NCBI GenBank assembly: GCA_964575975.1
Contig: CAZNTU010000044.1
Location: 1 to 32,079, forward strand
Direction: 5' to 3'
DNA: 32,079 nt
DNA from: G963674505 sp964575975
GTDB lineage: Bacteria > Desulfobacterota > Desulfobacteria > Desulfobacterales > SKZT01
Shown here: positions 1 to 6,900 of the stretch, piece by piece
How the letters are laid out: every line of letters begins with the position of its first letter
How positions within the stretch are numbered: position 1 is the stretch's first letter
Program-made: the position numbers and the translations under genes
Notes under the pieces: model-generated
Database searches by the model: none
Told to the model about the DNA's origin: nothing
Seen by the model: the letters and a program-made list of their open reading frames with translations, nothing else

Positions 1-1
1 C

Positions 2-1804
2 GGAACCCTAACAGACGAGCGAACTTTTTACTATTATTTTCAGTTGGATGGAAATGTTATCGTATCTGACGGATGGGAGTCGGGGAGCGAGGAAAAGCCT
101 CCTAAAACAGCTTATATCCCGCTAGGCCGGAGGTCCTTAAGCAACTCCTTCGATTTCGATCCGGACCTTGTTCGAGCGATTTCAAACTCGAAAGACGACG
201 CCTACCGAGGCAACAACACGTTTGCGGCCGCTTCTCCGATCGAAACCGGAGCGTATTCCCTGGTAGCTCTGGATTCCGATTTCTTCAAGATATATCTCGA
301 ACCCTCCGACTTTCTGAGAATAAAAGCGACACCGGAAATTCCGGAATCCCTGGCAATTCAAATCTTCAATCCCGAACTGAAGCAGGCGACCTATCGCACC
401 GAAGACGAATTCATACTTTTCGAATCCTCCGAGGCCGGGTACCACTACCTGAAAATCGATCCGGCCGTTCCCGGCGAAAGTATGGCGTATATGCTACACA
501 TCCTTCAGGTCCTGCACCATCAGACGGTTTTTCCTCTGGATCCTACGGGCGCCTGGGTCAACGCCATGTCCATCCAAAGGAGGATTCTGGAAGAGAACGG
601 GAGGGTCGTCCTCTCCAGGATCGACAAGAACGGACTTCCAGTCGAAGGGAGTAATCTCGATTCGAACATGAAGCGCTACGAAGGAGCTGTCGAATCCTTC
701 TTTCGGTCCGCTCCGAAAGGGGGATATCTAAGAGTCGATTCCGATTCGCCCGTGTTTGGAATGCAGACTGTCTCGAGCGGAAAATACCAAATGAAGGGCT
801 GCAACGCCATTTCGTCCGAGAATGCTTCAGCCGAACTTTTTTTCCCGCATTTGACGGCGTCTCTTCTCGGAGGGTGGAAGACTTTTATAGGTCTGATAAA
901 CATAGGAGACGGAAAGGAGGATATAATATTGCAAGGATACGATTCGAATGGATCGGTAGTCGCCTCAAGCACGATCGTCCTTGCAGCGGGAGAAAAAAAG
1001 GAATACGACATTTACAATTCTTTTTTGTCCAATTCCGAAAGCATGAGGGCATACGCGACCAACGGAGAACCGATTCTTCTGGGTTATTTGGAATATTTCA
1101 ACACCGCCAATACCGGTGTCGCCGTCGACACGGTAACGGCGGCATCGACCGAACTCAGAGGACCTTTGTTGACGATGCCTCACACTCCCTGGAACGAGTA
1201 TTGGTATTCCGGGTTGGCGCTAATGAATACCGGAGGCGATGCAACAAACGCGATTTTTTCCGCTTACGACAAGAAAGGTAAACTTTGCTCGAAAATTTCT
1301 CGCGTTCTGAAGCCCAAACAAAAATTGGTTCGAACCGTATACTCTCTTTTTCCCGATATTCAAGCCAACGATATATCTTCCATTCGCATTGAATCGGAAA
1401 ACTGCCAAGATCTTACAGGATTGGCCTTGTATGGGGCCAATTCGGGAATGCAGCTTGCCGGAATGCCTTTACTGCCCCCTTTGGGAGACAAAGCATTTCT
1501 TCCTCATGCTGCGGAAAGCTCCGATTGGAGCACGGGACTATGCGTGACCAATGCGGGCGACCGCCCCACGACGCTTTCTCTCTTTCTTTTCGACGATAGC
1601 GGAGAGCTTTTGAAAACCGCGGAAAAAAGTCTTGAACCAGGAGAGCAGCTTGTTTCCACCCTTCGCGCTCTTTTCTCGTCCGAACCGATCGACCGGTTCG
1701 GGTATTTTGCAGTTGCGAGCACCGGTAAAAGTCCGTTGAGCGCCATGTACGTCATTGGTTCCAAGGATGGAACAAAACTCATGGGAGATACGCTTCTTCC
1801 ATGA
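2..1804 (+). CDS. Exported protein with three beta-rich repeats, 5' end outside window
   Basis: The frame is open from the first bases of the window, so the gene begins upstream; the TTG at 44 is only an internal leucine codon. The C-terminal half holds three related units of about 108 residues, beginning near 838, 1161 and 1489. Each has a Pro-His near its start, then Trp, then a G-L-x-x-x-N-x-G-D core, an Asp-x-x-Gly turn, and a leu-x-pro-gly stretch before a Leu-Phe pair. This looks like a beta-sandwich repeat of the kind seen in extracellular proteins. No catalytic motif is visible. The signal peptide, if any, would lie off the window. The function is unknown; a cell-surface or secreted structural role is a guess. 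The next gene starts 65 nt downstream, so co-transcription is possible. Confidence 0.8.
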   Translation, partial: GTLTDERTFYYYFQLDGNVIVSDGWESGSEEKPPKTAYIPLGRRSLSNSFDFDPDLVRAISNSKDDAYRGNNTFAAASPIETGAYSLVALDSDFFKIYLEPSDFLRIKATPEIPESLAIQIFNPELKQATYRTEDEFILFESSEAGYHYLKIDPAVPGESMAYMLHILQVLHHQTVFPLDPTGAWVNAMSIQRRILEENGRVVLSRIDKNGLPVEGSNLDSNMKRYEGAVESFFRSAPKGGYLRVDSDSPVFGMQTVSSGKYQMKGCNAISSENASAELFFPHLTASLLGGWKTFIGLINIGDGKEDIILQGYDSNGSVVASSTIVLAAGEKKEYDIYNSFLSNSESMRAYATNGEPILLGYLEYFNTANTGVAVDTVTAASTELRGPLLTMPHTPWNEYWYSGLALMNTGGDATNAIFSAYDKKGKLCSKISRVLKPKQKLVRTVYSLFPDIQANDISSIRIESENCQDLTGLALYGANSGMQLAGMPLLPPLGDKAFLPHAAESSDWSTGLCVTNAGDRPTTLSLFLFDDSGELLKTAEKSLEPGEQLVSTLRALFSSEPIDRFGYFAVASTGKSPLSAMYVIGSKDGTKLMGDTLLP

Positions 1805-1869
1805 TGAACCGAATCGAACGCTCAAGAAGAAAACATCCGATTTCAAATTAAAATACTTGGGAAGGGAAA

Positions 1870-2997
1870 ATGAATTCTAAACGAAAAGTCGTGATTTGTT
1901 TGTCCGGTTTATTCTTTGTGCTTTTACTATGCGTAAATATTCATGCCGAGGAAAATCGAAGCTTGACGGTTTTGTTTACCGGAGACCTGATGGGGTGGGC
2001 AACGCCGGTTCCCGCCTGAGGCGGCAAAAACTCGGGCGGGCTTGCCCGAGCACTGACGAAAATAAAGGAAGTCGAGAAAACTGATGAAAACGTATTGCTG
2101 CTCGACGCGGGCGGATCTTTCCCGACTACTGGATACAGCAGGCATACTGCGGGAATCATAGCCAAAATCGTTTTCGAAAGCATGGATCACATGAATTACC
2201 ATGCGGTGAATCTGAGCTGGCGCGACCTGCTGTCCGGTCTCGATAAGACAAACGAGATTCGATCGACAATTTCCGTTCCGATGATTACATCCAACCTCGA
2301 TTACGCGAGTTCCCGCTCGAATTTCGGCAAAAAGTACGTGATAAGAAATGTCGGAGGAATTCGTGCGGGCATACTCGGAATCATGTCCGAAGAACGTTTC
2401 GGCAACATTTTGGACGAAAGTATTCGGGAATCGTTGACGATCTCGTCTCCGGAAAAGGTGGTGGCCGAACTCGTTCCGGAAATTCGCAAAAGCTCGGACG
2501 TAGTGATTTTGCTTTCCAGTATGGGATATAGTGAAACCTCTCGATTGCTCGAAAAGGTATCCGGAATCGATTTGGCGATTTCAAGCGGCAACGACTCCGA
2601 AGAATTGACCCAATGCGGAAAAAGCGAGGAGTACCAATCCGTTTCGGAAAAATTGAATGGAACTTTGCTTTTGCCGGCGCGCAAGCTTGGAAATGCACTC
2701 GGCTACGTCAAAATCGACCTCGGTCCGTCCGGAGGTTCCGTGTTGAAAATGGAAAACAAAGAGATCGAACTCGCGATGGATGTCGCGCTCGACCCCGAAT
2801 TGGAAAGAATTAGCGGAGCTGATGTATATTTAAGCGCCACTAAAGAAATCGAAAAATATGTCGAAGAGGCAAGAAGAAAAATGGAACAGAATATTTCGAC
2901 GGTTAAGAACATGACCCCGGAAGAATATCTTAAGCATTTATCGATGGAGAAAGAACAGTCAGGGAAAGGTATCCGACAGGAAAGGAAAAATAATTAG
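1870..2997 (+). CDS. Putative selenoprotein, UshA/5'-nucleotidase-like metallophosphatase relative, Sec at codon 50
   Basis: ATG 1870 follows a good ribosome site (GGGAAGGG). Codons 1-26 form a signal peptide (basic start, hydrophobic core, cleavage near IHA/EE). The frame then meets one TGA at 2017-2019 and stays open to TAG at 2995-2997, giving 375 residues if TGA is read as selenocysteine. Sequence on both sides belongs to one family: FTGDL before the TGA, then GGLARAL, LLLDAG, NLSWRDL, TSNLDY and GIRAGILGIM after it, matching the order of conserved blocks in UshA-like phosphatases. A SECIS-like hairpin begins 11 nt after the TGA. The usual metal ligands look degraded: GD is GG in LLLDAGG, the usual SHxG is SSMG, and GHTH is SGND, so hydrolase activity is doubtful. 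The mature protein has one Cys (C249) besides Sec50. It acts after export, probably in the periplasm. The alternative is a nonsense-mutated pseudogene. Confidence 0.8.
2017..2050 (+). promoter_or_regulatory. UGA selenocysteine codon plus bacterial SECIS hairpin
   Basis: The in-frame TGA is at 2017-2019. After 11 nt comes a perfect 7-bp stem, CTCGGGC (2031-2037) with GCCCGAG (2044-2050), closed by the six-base loop GGGCTT (2038-2043). The loop starts with guanines and lies 18 nt after the UGA. Known bacterial SECIS elements sit directly downstream of UGA inside the coding region, have a G among the first loop bases, and in E. coli fdhF the upper stem-loop is also 11 nt from the UGA. The geometry therefore fits SelB recruitment. 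No selA, selB, selC or selD lies in the window, so the machinery must be elsewhere. Confidence 0.78.
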
Positions 2998-2999
2998 AC

Positions 3000-3419
3000 A
3001 TGTGGAAATCCCGTATCAAGAGTCTGTCATTTATGGTATTGTTTTTAATGTTTTTTTCGTGCGGAGAGATCAGGCATGCCAGCGATGAAGATCACCTCCG
3101 CAATAGAGTGGAAAAATACTGGAAGGCGAAAATGGAAGGGGACAATGAAACGGTCTATAATATGACGGTAAAATCCTACAGGGAAAAAGTCGCGCTAAAG
3201 AGTTTCTTGAAAACTCCTCTTTTGGATATTTCCGGTTTCTCTATCAAGGAAATAGAAATGGATTTTCCCAAAGCGCTGGTTGCTGTCGATTACCGATTCA
3301 GCCACCATGGTTTCGATTTCAATCCTGTCATCAAGCGGACCTGGATTTTTGAAAACGGGGACTGGTTTGTGGAAATGGAACCGGCCAGTATGCCTTTTGG
3401 GGCAACCCCCGATCAATAA
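3000..3419 (+). CDS. Small putative lipoprotein, function unknown
   Basis: The 139-residue product begins with a lysine/arginine start, a hydrophobic stretch and a lipobox-like FFSC, with Cys near residue 21 as the probable lipidated residue. The mature part contains a helix-rich segment (a YWKAKMEGD-like opening) followed by alternating strands that end in a W-I-F-E-N-G-D-W pattern. That layout resembles small NTF2-like or cystatin-like accessory proteins, but I cannot assign it to a family. ATG 3000 lies only 2 nt after the stop of the putative selenoprotein, so the two are almost certainly co-transcribed and may act together in the periplasm. There is no Cys in the mature part beyond the lipobox. 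The gap to the next gene is 45 nt. Confidence 0.8.
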   Translation: MWKSRIKSLSFMVLFLMFFSCGEIRHASDEDHLRNRVEKYWKAKMEGDNETVYNMTVKSYREKVALKSFLKTPLLDISGFSIKEIEMDFPKALVAVDYRFSHHGFDFNPVIKRTWIFENGDWFVEMEPASMPFGATPDQ

Positions 3420-3464
3420 GTACTGCAACCCTAAGGAATCTTCGGGAAGAAAGGTGTTTGCCGC

Positions 3465-4415
3465 ATGAATTGCGTGGTGTTCGGCGGGGCGGGATTTATA
3501 GGTTCCCACTTGGTGGACGCGCTCGTCTTTAGAGGACATCGAGTTCGGGTTTTCGACATTCCCAACATCGAAAAGGATAATCTTGCAAAAAGTATCGACC
3601 GCATCGAGATTATTCAGGGGAATTTTCTGAATGTCGACGATGTGTCGAACGCCTTGGACGGAATGGACGTGGCGGTCAACTTTGTCTGTTCGACCCTTCC
3701 CGATTCTTCCAACAAAAACCCCGCCTACGATGTGGAAAGCAACGTCATCGGAAATATCGTGCTTCTGGAGAAAGCTTTGGAAAAGGGACTCGGAAAAATG
3801 GTGTTTGTTTCTTCCGGCGGAGCCGTTTACGGCGTACCTGAAAAGGTTCCGATTTCAGAACACCATAGGACCGAGCCTCTTTGTTCCTACGGAATAACCA
3901 AGTTGGCCGTTGAAAAGTATCTGCATCTTTTCAATCGTCTCCATGGATTGGATTACACGGTTTTGCGGCTCGGAAACCCCTACGGGGAGCGACAGAGAAT
4001 CACTGGGGCGCAAGGAGCGGTAGCCGTTTTTCTGGGAAAGATCTGGAACGATTCCCCCATCCATGTTTGGGGGGATGGATCCGTGGCCAGGGATTTCATG
4101 TACATCGAAGATACGGTGGAGGCGTTCGTCGCCGTAGTCGAAAGGGACACCCCTTCGAAAATTTACAATATCGGAAGCGGGCAGTCCTGCTCGATCAAAA
4201 ATTTGCTGGAATTGATGGCGGAAGTCACTGGCAAGAGGCCGCGAATCGAATATGGGCAGTCCAGGAAATTCGATGTTCCGGAGATCGCGCTGGATGTTCG
4301 AAGAGCGGAAAGGGAACTGGAATGGAGACCAAAAACGTCTTTGAAGGATGGAATAGCAAAAACGTGGGAATGGATCGTTCGGACGCAGGGGCGAGGAGTT
4401 GACGCTTGTCCTTGA
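3465..4415 (+). CDS. NAD-dependent sugar-nucleotide epimerase/dehydratase
   Basis: This is a 316-residue short-chain dehydrogenase of the extended (GalE/RmlB-like) class. The NAD-binding GGAGFIG motif is at residues 7-13. The catalytic signature YGITK lies near residue 144, after an SSGGAVYG strand carrying the active-site Ser. Later come the substrate-binding LRLGNPYG block and a W-G-D-G-S-V-A-R-D-F motif typical of UDP-sugar epimerases. It probably interconverts a nucleotide sugar (for example UDP-glucose and UDP-galactose or their derivatives) in the cytoplasm, supplying the glycosyltransferases downstream. ATG 3465 has AAAGGTG 8 nt upstream. It opens the polysaccharide locus and overlaps the next gene by 10 nt. 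The exact sugar specificity cannot be read from the sequence. Confidence 0.88.
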   Translation: MNCVVFGGAGFIGSHLVDALVFRGHRVRVFDIPNIEKDNLAKSIDRIEIIQGNFLNVDDVSNALDGMDVAVNFVCSTLPDSSNKNPAYDVESNVIGNIVLLEKALEKGLGKMVFVSSGGAVYGVPEKVPISEHHRTEPLCSYGITKLAVEKYLHLFNRLHGLDYTVLRLGNPYGERQRITGAQGAVAVFLGKIWNDSPIHVWGDGSVARDFMYIEDTVEAFVAVVERDTPSKIYNIGSGQSCSIKNLLELMAEVTGKRPRIEYGQSRKFDVPEIALDVRRAERELEWRPKTSLKDGIAKTWEWIVRTQGRGVDACP

Positions 4416-5128
4416 AAACCATTTTTTCCGGAATAAAGGGAATTTTCCACGACCTTTATTGGTCTTCGGCTCCGTTGCGCAGGCGGGAATACGAAAAAAG
4501 CTTCAAAATGTCCCTTCGGACATGGCTCTTGAGACACCAGAAGGAAATCGTATTCGACAAAGTGACCTGGATGGGGAAACCTATCTGGAAGAACGTGATG
4601 GACGCCTGGATCTACCAGGAAATCGTTTTCGAAACAAAGCCGGACGTCGTCGTGGAAATAGGGAGCAAATTCGGTGGCAGCACCCGGTACTTCGCCGATC
4701 TTTTGCAGCTAATCGGCGCGGGATTCGTGGTTTCGATCGATCTGGACCGTTCCGAGTTCGACCTTGTACACGACCGGGTATTCGTCTTGACAGGAAACAG
4801 CTCCGACCTTGGACTTCTTAAAAGGGTGGAGGAGCTTTGTCAAGGAAAAAACGCCATGGTGGTCCAAGACGGCGCCCATTACAAAAAACAAGTTCTGGAG
4901 GACCTTGAAAACTATTCGAAATTCGTCGGTCCGGGAAGCTATTTTATTGTCGAGGACGGAATCGTCGATCTTTACCACGAGGGCGACGGTCTTGGTTTTT
5001 CCGGACCTGGACCGCTTGCGGCCGTCGAGGAGTTTCTGGAAAAGCATCCCGAATTCGAGTCGGACCTTTCCAGAGAAAGGTATCTCCTGACTTACAATCC
5101 AAAGGGATTTTTGAAAAGAAAGCCGTAG
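4406..5128 (+). CDS. CmcI/rhamnosyl O-methyltransferase family protein
   Basis: The 240-residue product matches the cephalosporin hydroxylase/rhamnosyl O-methyltransferase family, which has a class I SAM-dependent methyltransferase fold. The SAM loop is VEIGSKFGGST. An acidic strand end (VSIDLDRS) follows, then a V-Q-D-G-A-H-Y block and a final FIVEDG strand; the Asp/His/Asp set corresponds to the metal-binding residues of this family. It probably O-methylates a sugar residue of the polysaccharide. The start is TTG 4406, chosen because GAGGAG at 4393-4398 is 7 nt upstream; TTG 4412 would overlap the preceding stop as TTGA but has poor spacing. The frame overlaps the epimerase by 10 nt, indicating translational coupling, and abuts the acyltransferase directly. 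Confidence 0.85.
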   Translation: MSLKTIFSGIKGIFHDLYWSSAPLRRREYEKSFKMSLRTWLLRHQKEIVFDKVTWMGKPIWKNVMDAWIYQEIVFETKPDVVVEIGSKFGGSTRYFADLLQLIGAGFVVSIDLDRSEFDLVHDRVFVLTGNSSDLGLLKRVEELCQGKNAMVVQDGAHYKKQVLEDLENYSKFVGPGSYFIVEDGIVDLYHEGDGLGFSGPGPLAAVEEFLEKHPEFESDLSRERYLLTYNPKGFLKRKP

Positions 5129-6850
5129 ATGCCGTCTTCCAGACCGGTGTTGCATTCTTTGACCTCTTTGAGGTTTTTCGCCGCGTCGCTGATTGTCCTT
5201 CACCATTCGAAAGGGCTTTTCGGCGTAGATGGCGATCTGAGCGAGATCTTCCCGACATACCAGGCCGTTTCTTTCTTTTTCGTATTGTCGGGCTTTATTC
5301 TAACATATGTCTATCCGTCTTTTCGGACGAATGGAAGCCTGAAAAAATTCTATTTGTCGCGTTTAGCCAGGGTGTGGCCGCTTCACGCGGCAACGCTGGT
5401 TCTGGCGATCGTTTTTTTTTCCGAACATTATCGGTATCTTGCCACCAACAACAGTCGGACGGCCCTTCTCTTCTACACCTCGTTCGCATCCAACATATTC
5501 CTCGTTCATGGATGGATACCGATCAAAGACTATCACTGGTCGTTCAATGCGGTTTCTTGGAGTATATCCACGGAGTTTGCTTTTTATTTGCTGTTTCCTC
5601 TTCTGGTCGCGAACCTGAACAAAACTTGGAAAATCAAATTGGCAGGCACTTTCGCCGTCTCGGTGATAGCGGTCCTGGCGATGCGTTTTTTCGATCTTTC
5701 CACGGTGGAGAACGCAGAATCCAGATTGATAGGAGTGATCAATGTCAACCCTTTGTCCCGTCTGTTCGAGTTTTCCATGGGAATGACCGCGGCCGTTTTT
5801 TACGAGAGGGTAAAAGATTGTTACAGGCCTGGGATGTTCAAGGGAACGGCTGTCGAATTTGTCCTGTTGGCGGCTGTCTTCGCGGGAATGTCTTTGAATG
5901 GTTTTTACAAATCGGTCTTCGAAAGCGTTTTGGGACCAGCCGGAGCTTCATGGGTAGACAACGGCGTTCTCAATTCGCTGTGGTTCGCGATGCTGATTCT
6001 GTGCTTTTCGGTCCATCGGGGGGCGATCTCGAAATGTCTTTCCGCCAGATTTTTCGTATTGTTAGGGGAAATCAGTTTTTCGATATACCTTCTGCATCAG
6101 ATCATGGTCAGGATTTACATCGCACGAGTCGAGCCACTTGACTCCTTTTCGCCGGTTTTTTCGTTCGTGTATTTCTGGGCGATTCTCCTGGTCGGATCAT
6201 ATGTTTTCTGGCATACAGTGGAAATCCCTGCCAGGAGAGCGATTCTTATGATTGCCGGAAAACGCCGACCCGACGACGGGGGGGAGTGGAAACCGTTCGA
6301 CGGCGGCCTATGGAAAACGACTTGCACCCTGGCGATTTTTGCGGTTCTGGTTACTCCGGTAGTCGCGTTCGTAAAAAACACCCCGGCTATCCGGGAAATC
6401 GAACAGCCCGAGGCCGAAGCCATTGTGCGCGGCATCCCCGAGCAATATAGAAACGTCGGATTCGGGGAAAACTTTGTTCTCGTCGGAGCGGACTTCGTCG
6501 AAACCGATGGAAAGCGTTTCTTGAGACTGGTTTGGAAAGCCGCGCGAGACGCGGTCCTTGAAAAAAAGGTCGCGGTACACTTTATCGACCGGGAAGGGAC
6601 CATTGTCGGCAATGGCGATTATTTCCAATCCAGGAAAGAGAATATTTCGACTCCGGTGTCCCGGAACACGATCTGGGTCGATGAAATATCCGTTCCTGAA
6701 AAGATCCAGGGAAGAATTCGAAGGGTGGGCGTTTGCATCTACGAGAACGACGAGTTGCTGAAAATCGAAAAGGGGCCGAGGGACTGGAACGAAAGACGTT
6801 TTCTCGTGGATTTTCCATTTTCTTCGCAAGGGAACGGGGATACGGGGTGA
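5129..6850 (+). CDS. Membrane O-acyltransferase (acyltransferase 3 family) with C-terminal beta domain
   Basis: The 573-residue product starts with the acyltransferase-3 (OafA-like) pattern: LTSLRFFAA, then LHHSKG carrying the conserved His, a series of about ten hydrophobic helices up to roughly residue 380, and late motifs such as ISFSIYLLHQ. Such enzymes transfer acetyl or other acyl groups from the cytoplasm to surface sugars. After an extra membrane helix (near residues 395-412) comes a soluble domain of about 160 residues with an LRLVWKA ... VAVHFIDREG pattern. This resembles the beta domain that trails some membrane glycosyltransferases, not the SGNH domain usual in OafA. ATG 5129 directly follows the preceding stop. 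It probably O-acylates the exported glycan. Confidence 0.88.
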   Translation: MPSSRPVLHSLTSLRFFAASLIVLHHSKGLFGVDGDLSEIFPTYQAVSFFFVLSGFILTYVYPSFRTNGSLKKFYLSRLARVWPLHAATLVLAIVFFSEHYRYLATNNSRTALLFYTSFASNIFLVHGWIPIKDYHWSFNAVSWSISTEFAFYLLFPLLVANLNKTWKIKLAGTFAVSVIAVLAMRFFDLSTVENAESRLIGVINVNPLSRLFEFSMGMTAAVFYERVKDCYRPGMFKGTAVEFVLLAAVFAGMSLNGFYKSVFESVLGPAGASWVDNGVLNSLWFAMLILCFSVHRGAISKCLSARFFVLLGEISFSIYLLHQIMVRIYIARVEPLDSFSPVFSFVYFWAILLVGSYVFWHTVEIPARRAILMIAGKRRPDDGGEWKPFDGGLWKTTCTLAIFAVLVTPVVAFVKNTPAIREIEQPEAEAIVRGIPEQYRNVGFGENFVLVGADFVETDGKRFLRLVWKAARDAVLEKKVAVHFIDREGTIVGNGDYFQSRKENISTPVSRNTIWVDEISVPEKIQGRIRRVGVCIYENDELLKIEKGPRDWNERRFLVDFPFSSQGNGDTG

Positions 6851-6854
6851 AGCG

Positions 6855-6882
6855 CTGAAAATGCAAGCAAGTTCGATATAAT
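6855..6882 (+). promoter_or_regulatory. Possible internal sigma70 promoter before the methyltransferase-sulfotransferase gene
   Basis: A perfect TATAAT lies at 6877-6882 in the 50-nt gap between genes. A moderate -35 (CTGAAA, 6855-6860, four of six matches) is 16 nt upstream. Transcription would begin near 6889, giving a very short leader before ATG 6901. It is weak on the -35 side and is offered as a candidate only. Confidence 0.4.
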
Positions 6883-6900
6883 CGGAAGATTGGAAAACAA

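Noticed and set aside
44..1804. TTG at 44 as the true start of the first gene
   Set aside because: The frame is open to the first base of the window and no ribosome site precedes the TTG, so the gene is simply cut by the window edge.
2095..2997. A shorter gene starting at TTG 2095 without selenocysteine
   Set aside because: It would lack the signal peptide and the conserved GGLAR block, has no ribosome site, and ignores the in-frame signal peptide 5' of the TGA.
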